Assembly (NCBI GenBank): GCA_030141605.1
Contig: JAQGDQ010002385.1
Span: 1-62,000, forward strand
From: Tubiluchus corallicola
Lineage: Eukaryota; Priapulida; Priapulimorpha; Priapulimorphida; Tubiluchidae
Direction of reading: 5' to 3'
Length of the DNA: 62,000 nt
Every line of letters begins with the position of its first letter. Position 1 is the stretch's first letter. The notes beneath the pieces were generated by a model, which had not been told where the DNA came from, searched no databases, and worked only from the letters and a program-made list of their open reading frames with translations. Shown in pieces: positions 8,303 to 17,473 of the stretch. The translations under genes were made by a program, and so were the position numbers.

Positions 8303-10090
8303 ATGATAGACACAATGATATTAACAGCAGGGCCTTCCATAACTCAAAAAGAAATTGAATATGGAACTGACGCAATCAAAAATGGCTGGAATAATCACCA
8401 TAGTGATTATATCAGAAAATTCGAAGACGCTTTTAGAAATTACACACATACAAATTATGCCATGACCACCTCAAGTTGCACTGGCGCCATGCATTTGGCT
8501 TTGCTTGCCTATGGAATCAAGGAAGGTGACGAGGTCATCGTGCCCGAAATAACGTGGATTGCTACAGCCGCAGTTGTAAGATACGTAGGGGCGACTCCTG
8601 TATTTTGTGATGTGGATGAGGAAACTTGGACACTGTGTCCTAAATCCTTAGAATCTAAAATAACACCAAAAACCAAAGCGATAATACCAGTTCATCTTTA
8701 TGGGCACCCTTGTGAAATGGACCCCGTCTGGAACCTAGCAAAAAAACATAATTTAATTATTATGGAGGACGCAGCTCAATCAATAGGAGCGGAATATAAA
8801 GGACAAAAAACAGGCTCTTTGGGTGATGCGGCAGCTTTTAGCTTTCAAGGAGCAAAGGCTCTGGTTACCGGAGAGGGGGGGATGTTATTATGCAAAGAAA
8901 AAGACATCTTTGAAAAAGCGAAATTTAAAGGAGATCATGGTCGAGATCCAAATAAAGCACTGTTTAATATTGACATTGGCTATAAATACAAAATGTCCAA
9001 TCTACAAGCTGCCATAGGACTCGCTCAAATAGAAAGAGTTGAGGAAATCGTCGCAAGAAAAAGAAAAATATTTGGCTGGTATCACGATAGGCTAAAAGAT
9101 ATAGAGGAAATAAGCCTAAATGCCCAAAAATCCTGGGCAAAAAACATCTATTGGATGAGTTCAATAATTCTCTCTAATAAAATCAAATTTTCTAGAGATG
9201 AGTTTATACAAGAATTAAAATCTAGAAAAATTGATTCAAGACCAATATTTTATCCCATCAGCTCATTTTCCATGTTTGAGAATCAAGATAACCCTAACGC
9301 TTATTTTATTGGACACAGAGGAATTAATTTACCAAGTGGCCACAATAGAACAGAGGAGGAAATCGATTATATTTGCCAACATATCAAAGATATACTTGGT
9401 TATAAAACTAAAGGGGCTTCAACTAAAGGATGGCTAAAATACAGAGAAAACACAATTCACGCATTTAAATTAATAAAAAAAGAATATAATAAAGAAAATA
9501 ATATACCAATAATCAATAACCAAAAAATTATCGGGCAATTAATCCCAATAACAAAAGAAACACTCAATAATTCCAAAGACATAGATTTGCTGGCGAAATG
9601 GCGAGATGAAAATCAAGAATGGTTTCCGACTCAATTTAAAGTTACGATTAAAGGAACGAAAAAATGGTTAGAAAAATCACTATTGGAAGAGCCCGATCGT
9701 TTATTATATTTTGTGTGCAATAATGGCGGGGAGCAGATTGGCCATATCGGATTATATAGATTTGATTACAAAAACAAACGGTGCGAGATAGATAATATTA
9801 TCCGTGGTAATCCAGGAGATAAGGGCATCATGGAGGCATCGTGCAAATCTTTGATTGATCACGCGATGGCTAAATATGAATTGAAAAATATCTATCTTAA
9901 AGTATTTTCTGACAACCAAAGAGCGCTAAAACTTTATAACCGATTAGGATTTGAGGAGATTCAAAGAATCCCTCTAATAAAAAATATTAATAATGGCATC
10001 GTTTCTTGGTCTCAAAATCTTGAATCAAATTACAATGAAATAAATAGATATTTTGTTACTATGAAACTGAAAGCTAAACAGCAAAAATAG
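8303..10090 (+). CDS. DegT/DnrJ/EryC1/StrS aminotransferase fused to a GNAT acetyltransferase
   Basis: The first roughly 370 residues form a PLP-dependent sugar aminotransferase. They contain SSCTGAMHLALLA, GDEVIVPEITWIATA, IIPVHLYGHPCEMD, EDAAQSIGAEY, and the PLP lysine in SFQGAKALVTGEGG. After a linker, a GNAT domain fills about the last 200 residues: a WRDENQEWF opening, a cofactor loop around RGNPGDKGIMEAS, and the late NQRALKLYNRLGFEE motif. The fused enzyme should aminate a keto-sugar nucleotide and then N-acylate it. The frame extends to 8147 without stops. ATG 8303 or 8315 is preferred because family similarity starts there, though the ribosome-binding site is weak. It is the first gene of the operon. 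Confidence 0.85.
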   Translation: MIDTMILTAGPSITQKEIEYGTDAIKNGWNNHHSDYIRKFEDAFRNYTHTNYAMTTSSCTGAMHLALLAYGIKEGDEVIVPEITWIATAAVVRYVGATPVFCDVDEETWTLCPKSLESKITPKTKAIIPVHLYGHPCEMDPVWNLAKKHNLIIMEDAAQSIGAEYKGQKTGSLGDAAAFSFQGAKALVTGEGGMLLCKEKDIFEKAKFKGDHGRDPNKALFNIDIGYKYKMSNLQAAIGLAQIERVEEIVARKRKIFGWYHDRLKDIEEISLNAQKSWAKNIYWMSSIILSNKIKFSRDEFIQELKSRKIDSRPIFYPISSFSMFENQDNPNAYFIGHRGINLPSGHNRTEEEIDYICQHIKDILGYKTKGASTKGWLKYRENTIHAFKLIKKEYNKENNIPIINNQKIIGQLIPITKETLNNSKDIDLLAKWRDENQEWFPTQFKVTIKGTKKWLEKSLLEEPDRLLYFVCNNGGEQIGHIGLYRFDYKNKRCEIDNIIRGNPGDKGIMEASCKSLIDHAMAKYELKNIYLKVFSDNQRALKLYNRLGFEEIQRIPLIKNINNGIVSWSQNLESNYNEINRYFVTMKLKAKQQK

Positions 10091-10098
10091 ATCAACTA

Positions 10099-10938
10099 AT
10101 GCAATTAAAGTTAAAAATAATTGAACAGTCAAAAAAAGCAGGCGTTGGCCATATAGGCTCAGCACTTTCTATTATTGATATATTATCTGTTTTATATGGT
10201 AAAATAATAGATATTGATGATGTGGAATCAAATCAAAGAGATAGGTTTATTCTTTCAAAAGGCCACGCCGCTCTTGCCTTATATGTAACATTATACGCAA
10301 AAAAATTGATTACACAGAAAGAATTAGATAGCTATTGTCAGAATAATAGTAAATTAGGTGTTCACCCAGAGCATTTTGTCAAAGGAATAGACTTCGCAAC
10401 AGGCTCTTTGGGGCAAGGCGTTACTTTTGCAACAGGGGCTGCGCTTGCCACTAAAATAGAAAAATCACCAAGAATGGTATATTGCTTGCTAAGCGACGCA
10501 GAATTAAACGAAGGATCTTTTTGGGAGACAATTTTATTTGCCGCTCATCATAAATTATCAAATTTAGTCTTTATTTTAGACAATAATGGGCAACAGGCTT
10601 TAGGATATACAAGAGAGATTATTAATATTAACAATATAGTTAAAAAAATAGAAGATTTTGGATTTAACTCTTATGCCATAGACGGTCATAATAGAATTGA
10701 AATAGAAAATTGTTTAAATGATATAAAATCTATCTCTAAAAATAATACATCTATAAAGCCACACTTTATTGTCGCCGATACGGTGTGTGGAAAAGATATC
10801 TCTTATATGGAAAAGACCATAGAGTGGCATTATAAATCAATGGATGATGAACAATATAATCAAGCACTGAAAGAGCTAAATGAAAAACAACTTGATAAAA
10901 AAACAAGAGATATAGTGTCACCAGCTAATGAGAAATGA
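10099..10938 (+). CDS. Transketolase N-terminal subunit (TPP-binding half)
   Basis: The 279-residue protein matches the N-terminal domain of split transketolases. It shows GHIGSALSIIDILSVLY, RFILSKGHAALALY, GSLGQGVTFATGAA, and the ThDP/Mg motif region SDAELNEGSFWE followed by LDNNGQQALG. It binds thiamine diphosphate together with the next gene's product and moves a two-carbon ketol unit between sugars. It starts 8 bp after the aminotransferase and overlaps the C-terminal subunit by 11 bp, so the two are translationally coupled. In this operon its acceptor is more likely a sugar nucleotide than a pentose phosphate, which is inference from context. Confidence 0.88.
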   Translation: MQLKLKIIEQSKKAGVGHIGSALSIIDILSVLYGKIIDIDDVESNQRDRFILSKGHAALALYVTLYAKKLITQKELDSYCQNNSKLGVHPEHFVKGIDFATGSLGQGVTFATGAALATKIEKSPRMVYCLLSDAELNEGSFWETILFAAHHKLSNLVFILDNNGQQALGYTREIININNIVKKIEDFGFNSYAIDGHNRIEIENCLNDIKSISKNNTSIKPHFIVADTVCGKDISYMEKTIEWHYKSMDDEQYNQALKELNEKQLDKKTRDIVSPANEK

Positions 10939-11830
10939 TTTTATAAAAAAACTAACAGATATAGCCAGAAAAGATAAACGTGTCGTTTTACTGACCGCTG
11001 ATTTAGGCTTTTCAGTACTTGAGGAATTTGCTCATGAATTTCCAGATAGATTTTATAATGTGGGAGTATCAGAGCAAAATATGATAGGAGTTGCAACTGG
11101 CCTTGCTGAAAGTGGGTTTATACCATTTACTTACTCTATTGCTCCTTTCTCCCTGCTGAGACCATACGAATTCATAAAAAATGGCCCGATTCTTCATAAT
11201 CTACCGATTAGAATAGTCGCTATCGGACCTGGTTTTGAATATGGAAACCTTGGCACCACCCATCATCTAATTGAAGATATCGCTGTTACCAGATTATTTC
11301 CAAATTTATCTATATATTCACCAATTAACAGTAAAAACACTGAAGACTTATTAGAAAGCTCATACCAAGAAAATAACCCTATTTATTATCGTATTGGTAA
11401 AAATAAAAAGTCTTTATCCGATAATTTGCACTATCATCAACAAGATAATTATATTGAATTATCTAAAGGTAACGACTCTGTCTGTCTTTTTGGTATAGGC
11501 TCCATCATCGAAGAGATAATTAAATGTAATCAATCTTTAGAAAAAGAAGTCTCTAGCTACGCTATAACAAAAATTAATAATAATTTATCAAATAATTTAC
11601 TCCCAATAATAAAACAATATAGTAAAGTGATCACAGCTGAAGCTCATTATATTAACGGAGGTATCGGATCAATGATTGCTGAAATAATTGCTGAAAACCA
11701 ATTGCCAGTTAAACTCGTTCGTTTGGGAGTAAACAAAATTTCAGACGGTATATTTGGAGATACAGAGTTTATGTATGAAAAACACAATATTTCTTACAAA
11801 AGTATACTAAAATATATAGAAAATAACTAA
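10928..11830 (+). CDS. Transketolase C-terminal subunit
   Basis: The 300-residue partner subunit carries the pyrimidine-binding domain (residues about 1-155) and the C-terminal transketolase domain. Key features are LTADLG near the start, FYNVGVSEQNMIGVATGLA with the conserved cofactor-activating glutamate, and GPGFEYGNLGTTHH, then a C-terminal TAEAHYINGGIGSMIAE. Length and layout are those of two-gene transketolases found in secondary-metabolite and polysaccharide clusters. Its ATG lies inside the upstream gene (11-bp overlap), and 15 bp separate it from the cytidylyltransferase. Confidence 0.88.
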   Translation: MRNDFIKKLTDIARKDKRVVLLTADLGFSVLEEFAHEFPDRFYNVGVSEQNMIGVATGLAESGFIPFTYSIAPFSLLRPYEFIKNGPILHNLPIRIVAIGPGFEYGNLGTTHHLIEDIAVTRLFPNLSIYSPINSKNTEDLLESSYQENNPIYYRIGKNKKSLSDNLHYHQQDNYIELSKGNDSVCLFGIGSIIEEIIKCNQSLEKEVSSYAITKINNNLSNNLLPIIKQYSKVITAEAHYINGGIGSMIAEIIAENQLPVKLVRLGVNKISDGIFGDTEFMYEKHNISYKSILKYIENN

Positions 11831-11845
11831 AGAAAATATAAAAAA

Positions 11846-12625
11846 ATGACCAAAGCAGTAATATTAGCAGGCGGGTACGGAACAAGAATCTCAGAGGAAA
11901 CGGACTCTTTTCCAAAGCCAATGATTAAAATAGGGGATAAGCCAATAATTTGGCATATAATGAAAATTTACTCCTTTTATGGAATAAATGATTTTATTAT
12001 ATGCTTGGGTTATAAAGGGTATTCATTTAAAGAGTATTTTGCTAATTACTATAGGCACACAGTAGAGAGTATAACATTTGATTTAAAAAATGGCAGCGCT
12101 AAAATACATAAAGATAATTGTGAGCCTTGGAGAATAACTTTGGTTGAGACTGGTCTGGACACAATGACCGGTGGCAGAATAAAAGCTATAGAAAATTTTG
12201 TCAAGGATGAGGATTATTTTTGTTTGACATATGGAGACGGTCTTTCTGATGTCAACATACAGGAGTTAATAGCTTTTCACAAACAAAGCAACAAAATAGC
12301 AACCTTAACCGCAGTGACTCCTCCTGGAAGATTCGGAGCCCTAGAGATTGATCCTAACAATACGATTACTGACTTCAAAGAAAAACCGGCAGGAGACGGC
12401 GCTTATATAAATGGCGGTTTTTTTGTTTTAAGCCCAAAGATTATTGATTACATTGAAGATGAAAATACTGTTTTTGAAAAGGAACCACTGAAAAAAATAG
12501 CAAAAAACAGCCAGCTAATGTCATATAAACATAATGGATTCTGGCAGTGCATGGATACATTAAGAGATAAAAATTACCTCAATGACTTATGGGATAGTAA
12601 AAAAGCACCTTGGAAAATTTGGTAA
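11846..12625 (+). CDS. rfbF: Glucose-1-phosphate cytidylyltransferase
   Basis: The 259-residue nucleotidyltransferase begins KAVILAGGYGTRISEETDSF PKPM, the RfbF signature loop. It then has FKEKPAGDGAYINGGFFV and the terminal WQCMDTLRDKNYLNDLW, all standard for this family. It makes CDP-glucose from glucose 1-phosphate and CTP, the first step toward CDP-3,6-dideoxyhexoses and related sugars. It is directly followed by the CDP-glucose dehydratase, and the frames almost touch. Confidence 0.95.
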   Translation: MTKAVILAGGYGTRISEETDSFPKPMIKIGDKPIIWHIMKIYSFYGINDFIICLGYKGYSFKEYFANYYRHTVESITFDLKNGSAKIHKDNCEPWRITLVETGLDTMTGGRIKAIENFVKDEDYFCLTYGDGLSDVNIQELIAFHKQSNKIATLTAVTPPGRFGALEIDPNNTITDFKEKPAGDGAYINGGFFVLSPKIIDYIEDENTVFEKEPLKKIAKNSQLMSYKHNGFWQCMDTLRDKNYLNDLWDSKKAPWKIW

Positions 12626-12627
12626 AA

Positions 12628-13695
12628 ATGAATATTAAAGAGTTTTATAAAAACAAAAAAGTCTTTTTAACAGGGCATACAGGTTTTAAAGGCTGCTGGC
12701 TTGCTATGATTCTAAAAGAAATCGGAGCAGAGGTAATTGGTTATTCCCTCGCTCCAGAACAGAAGAAAAATAATTTATTTAATATCGTTAATGCAGACAG
12801 TAAAATAAAATCAATTATTGCTGATATTCGGGACTATAAAAAATTGGAACAGGAAATTAATAACTGCTCTCCAGATATGGTCTTTCACCTAGCCGCACAG
12901 CCGTTAGTAAGAGAATCCTATTTAAACCCAATAGATACATACTCTACAAATATCACCGGAACAATTAACCTGCTAGAAGCCATTCGAAAAATAAATGGAC
13001 CTATAAAAGCCGTCGTCAATATCACAACTGATAAATGTTACGAAAATCAAGAAAGAAATGAGCCCTATAAAGAAGATGATAAATTAGGTGGTCACGATCC
13101 CTACTCAACCAGCAAAGCATGCAGCGAAATTGTCACAGCATCATATCGTAAATCATTTTATCGTAAAGATAATATAGGTCTCGCCTCTGCTAGAGCGGGA
13201 AATGTAATTGGTGGTGGAGATTTTTCGAAAGATCGTATTATTCCAGATTTAATTAGATCAATAAAAAAAGACAGAAAAACAACCATCCGAAACCCAAACG
13301 CTATCAGACCATGGCAACATGTGTTCGATACTTTATATGGTTATCTTATTTTAGGTCAAAAACTCTATGAGGACCCTAAAAAATACTCTGGATCCTACAA
13401 TTTTTCACCTTTAGATACAAAAGAGGTTAATGTGGAAAATTTAGTTAATAGGTTTCTAGATATAATGAATCAAGGGCAATATGAAATTGATATCTCAGCA
13501 GCAGATCTCCATGAGGCGCAAATACTTAAACTTGACCCCAGTAAAGCGTCACAAGAATTGAAATGGATACCTAAATTTAATGTTGACGAATCTATTAAAC
13601 AAACAGCCATCTGGTACAAAAACTATTTAAATGTTGGCAATGCCGAGAAATATAGCTTTTCCCAATTAAAAAATTATATAAATCTACTAAAGTAA
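12628..13695 (+). CDS. rfbG: CDP-glucose 4,6-dehydratase
   Basis: This is a short-chain dehydrogenase-type enzyme of 355 residues. The NAD-binding loop GHTGFKGCW lies near residue 17. It also has FHLAAQPLVRESY, TTDKCYEN, the catalytic YSTSKACSE (YxxxK), and RAGNVIGGGDF followed by RPWQHV. It converts CDP-glucose to CDP-4-keto-6-deoxyglucose. ATG 12628 is chosen over 12610, which would overlap rfbF by 16 bp and adds only MENLVK. Confidence 0.94.
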   Translation: MNIKEFYKNKKVFLTGHTGFKGCWLAMILKEIGAEVIGYSLAPEQKKNNLFNIVNADSKIKSIIADIRDYKKLEQEINNCSPDMVFHLAAQPLVRESYLNPIDTYSTNITGTINLLEAIRKINGPIKAVVNITTDKCYENQERNEPYKEDDKLGGHDPYSTSKACSEIVTASYRKSFYRKDNIGLASARAGNVIGGGDFSKDRIIPDLIRSIKKDRKTTIRNPNAIRPWQHVFDTLYGYLILGQKLYEDPKKYSGSYNFSPLDTKEVNVENLVNRFLDIMNQGQYEIDISAADLHEAQILKLDPSKASQELKWIPKFNVDESIKQTAIWYKNYLNVGNAEKYSFSQLKNYINLLK

Positions 13696-13708
13696 AGTTT
13701 TGAAAACC

Positions 13709-14926
13709 ATGCAAAAAAACACAGAAAATATTAGCGTTTCCTACGCGAAAACAGTCTATGGCCAAAAAGAAATTGATGCGGTTATAAAATGCCTTAACGA
13801 ATCAACTCAAATGAGTAAATATGCAGGAAAATTCGAAAAAGAAATCGCAAAACTATTTGATAAAAAATATGGATTATTTGTGAATTCTGGCTCTTCAGCA
13901 TTATATATCGGTATGGAGGCAGAAAATTTTCCTAAAGGTCGTGAGGTGATAACACCCGCTTTAACATTTTCAACAACAGTTGGATCTATTATTAAATCCG
14001 GTCTTATTCCTTCATTTGTTGATGTGGGCTTTAATGATTACAACATAAACGTTGATAAAATTGAAGAGATGATCACAGATAAAACTGTAGCGATCCTAGC
14101 TCCTAATCTCATGGGAAATTTATGCCAATGGAATGAGATATCCAAGATTGCTAAAAAGCACAATTTAAGAGTGATAGAAGATTCCGCTGATACTTTGGGT
14201 GGAACTTTACATGGTAATTTATCCGGATCATATAGCGATTGGTCAATTACTAGCTTTTATGGCTCACATATAATCAATTGCGCCGGCAACGGCGGCATGC
14301 TTTGTACTAACGATGGCGATCATTTAAAGGAATCAAAATTACTAAGATCGTGGGGCAGATCCTCTTCTGTATTTGACGAAAAATCCGAGGCTATTGAAAA
14401 TAGATTTAATATCGATGTTGATGGTATAGACTATGACGCAAAATTTATTTTTGAAAAAATCGGTTATAATTTAGAAGGCTCAGAAATAGGCGCCGCTTTT
14501 GGCCTTAAACAATTAGAGGATTTACAAAATAATATTAAAACAAGAGAAGAAAATTTCAAAAGGCAAACCGAGTTTTTTAAACAATATGAAGAATATTTCA
14601 TCTTGCCAAAACAAACAGAAAATACCCGAACCGCTTGGCTTGCTTATCCTGTTATCATAAAAGATAACGCTCCTTTTAAAAGAAGAGATTTTCAAATCTT
14701 CCTAGAAGAACGAAATATTCAAACAAGAACAGTCTTTACAGGAAATATCACCAGACAACCCGGTTATAAAAACCTGGAAATGAGAAAATCAAAAGATGGT
14801 TATAAAAATGCTGATAATGTAATGAGAGGTGGCGTTTTGTTAGCTTGCCATCATGGGCTGAACGATGAAATGTTCCACTATATGCATAAATCTATAAAAG
14901 AATTCATAAATCAACTTTCTCTATAA
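13709..14926 (+). CDS. PLP-dependent sugar dehydratase/aminotransferase with His instead of the catalytic Lys (RfbH/ColD-like)
   Basis: The DegT-fold enzyme has 405 residues from ATG 13709; a TTG at 13700 in the same frame is an alternative start. The usual lysine motif reads TSFYGSHIINCAGNGGM, so histidine 187 replaces the Schiff-base lysine. This is the hallmark of the 3-dehydratases RfbH (E1) and ColD. E1 enzymes also carry a four-cysteine [2Fe-2S] cluster after this point. Here the equivalent stretch (RSWGRSSSVFDEKSE and onward) has no cysteines, so it is a cluster-less His-type enzyme. Its place after rfbFG points to a CDP-4-keto-6-deoxyglucose substrate and a 3-deoxygenation. Confidence 0.82.
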   Translation: MQKNTENISVSYAKTVYGQKEIDAVIKCLNESTQMSKYAGKFEKEIAKLFDKKYGLFVNSGSSALYIGMEAENFPKGREVITPALTFSTTVGSIIKSGLIPSFVDVGFNDYNINVDKIEEMITDKTVAILAPNLMGNLCQWNEISKIAKKHNLRVIEDSADTLGGTLHGNLSGSYSDWSITSFYGSHIINCAGNGGMLCTNDGDHLKESKLLRSWGRSSSVFDEKSEAIENRFNIDVDGIDYDAKFIFEKIGYNLEGSEIGAAFGLKQLEDLQNNIKTREENFKRQTEFFKQYEEYFILPKQTENTRTAWLAYPVIIKDNAPFKRRDFQIFLEERNIQTRTVFTGNITRQPGYKNLEMRKSKDGYKNADNVMRGGVLLACHHGLNDEMFHYMHKSIKEFINQLSL

Positions 14927-14928
14927 AT

Positions 14929-16155
14929 ATGAAAATGGCAGAACAAATATCATTAACTATTGGAATACCAGTATATAATACTGAAAAAACAATAAAAACA
15001 ACACTCGACAGTATAGTTTGTCAAGTCAATGATGAACTGAATAGCTGTTGCAACCTGGAAATATTAATATGCGATAACTGCTCTACCGACCATACTCCCA
15101 AAATTATTAAAGAGAACTATATAAAAAAATACCCCCATATCAATATAAGATATCATAAAAATAAAACGAATGTCGGCGCCTCTAAAAATATAGAGATAGT
15201 ACTCCAAAACGCAAAAAGCGATTATGTCTGGCTGTGCGGAGACGATGCATTTTATAACGAATCTATACTTTATGTTCTTAAAATAATCCAACATAATAAA
15301 AAGGCAGGAGTATTAATTGTTAACAGTGATATATACTGCAATCAATTTAAAAAAATAGACCAAACCAGAGAGAAGGATATCAGTAGTGAATATTTTCTTT
15401 GTCATCGTCAGGATGAATTTCTTCACTTTGCCAGAGACAGTATATATTTTCTATCAAGCATTATAGTAAAAGTTGAATGTATGCGTGACTTAGAGGGAAA
15501 AATAAATTTTTCTTCATTTTATCCCCAGACAGAAATTGCACTAAAAACAGCAGAAAACTATACGTCATTAGTAATTACTAAAGCGCTAATAAAAGAAAGA
15601 CGTGACAGCTGGAAACAAACGTTTGATAATGACAAGAAAATTGCTATTGCATTTTGCATGCTGGAAACCTTAGTAAACAATATTTCTTCCTCTCACCCTA
15701 AACAGATCCCTCAATATGAAAGCGCTTCACGAACTATACAAAACTACATTGCTATATATGGCCATACTATAAAAGATAAAGACAAGATAGTCGATTTGTT
15801 TTTAAAATATAAAATATGTGCGGCATATAAGCCTACCTTCTATTTAATCTATATAGTAAGATTCTTAAGCATTAAACATGCGTATAAAATTTTAAGGAAA
15901 TTTTGTATCGCAAAACTCCATAAGAGAAGTCCCTACTCAACAATAGAACGTCTTATTTTGAGAATAATAACTTATATATCCAATATAGTGTTCTTATTCT
16001 CATTTTTTAAATTAATAATACCGACTCTAGAATTTTTATTCCTTAATAAACCATTCCGTGATAATAATCAGATCATGATTATAACCTCAATTTTACTTGT
16101 TTCTATTATTATAAACATTTATACAAAGGTCGTTTTGAAACTATGCCAAAAGTAA
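14929..16155 (+). CDS. GT2-family glycosyltransferase with C-terminal membrane segments
   Basis: The 408-residue protein has an N-terminal GT-A domain: LTIGIPVYNTEKTI, then DNCSTDHTPKI, then a CGDDAF acidic motif for metal and nucleotide-sugar binding near residue 103. Two hydrophobic helices near the C-terminus (about residues 345-365 and 380-400) anchor it. It presumably adds a sugar to the O-antigen or capsule unit. It begins 2 bp after the dehydratase. Its first 69 conserved codons are 88% identical at DNA level to the oppositely oriented gene at 19614-20681. Its last 13 bp overlap the next gene. Confidence 0.85.
   Translation: MKMAEQISLTIGIPVYNTEKTIKTTLDSIVCQVNDELNSCCNLEILICDNCSTDHTPKIIKENYIKKYPHINIRYHKNKTNVGASKNIEIVLQNAKSDYVWLCGDDAFYNESILYVLKIIQHNKKAGVLIVNSDIYCNQFKKIDQTREKDISSEYFLCHRQDEFLHFARDSIYFLSSIIVKVECMRDLEGKINFSSFYPQTEIALKTAENYTSLVITKALIKERRDSWKQTFDNDKKIAIAFCMLETLVNNISSSHPKQIPQYESASRTIQNYIAIYGHTIKDKDKIVDLFLKYKICAAYKPTFYLIYIVRFLSIKHAYKILRKFCIAKLHKRSPYSTIERLILRIITYISNIVFLFSFFKLIIPTLEFLFLNKPFRDNNQIMIITSILLVSIIINIYTKVVLKLCQK
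14956..15162 (+). repeat. Inverted repeat arm 1 (glycosyltransferase 5' region)
   Basis: These 207 bp match the reverse complement of 20448-20654 at 182 of 207 positions by my alignment, without gaps. Most differences are in third codon positions. Downstream the two genes diverge abruptly. Confidence 0.85.
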
Positions 16156-17297
16156 GCATATTAATACCAGTTTATAATGATGAAGATTTTATAAAAGATC
16201 TTGTAAACTCAATATCAGGACAAACATTCAAAGATTTCGAGTGTTTATTTTATGTGCATGGCTCCACAGATAATTCCAGTAAGATTTTAAAATCGTTAAC
16301 CGAAAATGATAAAAGAATAAAAATTCTGGAATCTAAAACAAACATAGGAAATGGCGCTAATAATGAATTATTAAAACATGCAAAAGGACAATATATAAAA
16401 TTCTTTTGCGCCGACGATATAATGATGCCAGATCTTATACAGGAACAAGTTTCATTTTTTGATGATGATATCAAGAAAAAATATTCCATACTTTTTACAA
16501 AAATGATAATAGTAGACAAAAATGCTCTAGAAATATACAAAGATAATAAAGATGTCGAGAATAAAAACAGATATAAATATTTAAATTATATATTCTATAA
16601 AGGAAATCGATTTCCATTTCCAACACAAATGCTGAGAAAAACAGCAATAAAAAATAATCGATTATTTGATGAAAGATTCGGCCAGATAAATGATTTAGCT
16701 CTCTGGATCAAGCTTTTCTTAGAAGGAAATGAAGCCTATACACTAAACCGTCACCTGGTCAAATATCGGATGCATGGAAACAATATAAGCAACTGTCAAA
16801 ACATTAATCATAAAGCACGGCTTATATTTGAATATCAAAGATTGTTCAAAATATATCTGCAAAAAATTAACACTGTCAATGAGCTTCTCATGATATTCCC
16901 AGAAGCTAAAGAATTTACTGAAAATTTAAATCCAGACGATAATGATTTGATCCCTTTTATAATCTGCCAACTCGCACTAAAAGTTGATAAAAAAATATTT
17001 CCATTTTTGGAAACACATAAAAATTTCGCAATGTCAGAACTATTCACAATGATGGAAAACAAGGAAATCGCCAACAAGATTTATAAACAATTTAATTTTA
17101 GTTATAGCAATCTTAAAGAACTCACTCTCAAGAACCCAAACGGACTAGAATTAGCTTATTTTTTTAACACGCAAAATCTAGACTACTCTTTACCAAAACA
17201 AAAAAGAGGCTTGTTTGGATTACCATATAGAATAAAGAAAAAAATGATGAAAGTAAAAACCAATAGTCTAACAAAAACTATCCAGAAAATAGAATAA
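16143..17297 (+). CDS. GT2-family glycosyltransferase
   Basis: The 384-residue protein starts PKVSILIPVYNDEDFIKDLV and has YVHGSTDNSSKIL and the acidic motif CADDIMMPDLI, the GT-A core of family 2. A basic C-terminus (KKKMMKVK) suggests peripheral membrane association. The start codon lies 13 bp inside the previous glycosyltransferase, so translation is coupled. It is the last rightward gene of the operon. The first motif has glycine (HGSTD) where most members have an aspartate-serine pair, but the fold signature is intact. Confidence 0.84.
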   Translation: MPKVSILIPVYNDEDFIKDLVNSISGQTFKDFECLFYVHGSTDNSSKILKSLTENDKRIKILESKTNIGNGANNELLKHAKGQYIKFFCADDIMMPDLIQEQVSFFDDDIKKKYSILFTKMIIVDKNALEIYKDNKDVENKNRYKYLNYIFYKGNRFPFPTQMLRKTAIKNNRLFDERFGQINDLALWIKLFLEGNEAYTLNRHLVKYRMHGNNISNCQNINHKARLIFEYQRLFKIYLQKINTVNELLMIFPEAKEFTENLNPDDNDLIPFIICQLALKVDKKIFPFLETHKNFAMSELFTMMENKEIANKIYKQFNFSYSNLKELTLKNPNGLELAYFFNTQNLDYSLPKQKRGLFGLPYRIKKKMMKVKTNSLTKTIQKIE

Positions 17298-17473
17298 AAT
17301 AGAATATCTCAGTAAAGATGCGGATAAAATAAATACCTGAAAATAATGTAAACGCCATTAACAATAATAAAACTTAATATAATTATAAAAGCTCTTATGA
17401 AAATAGTATTGATAAACCCAAACTGAAAAAAAAGCTGTATTTGAGATAAAATTTAAGAAATTACAAACATACT

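Noticed and set aside
12610-12627. Upstream ATG for rfbG overlapping rfbF
   Set aside because: It adds only six residues unlike the family start; ATG 12628 is the better choice.
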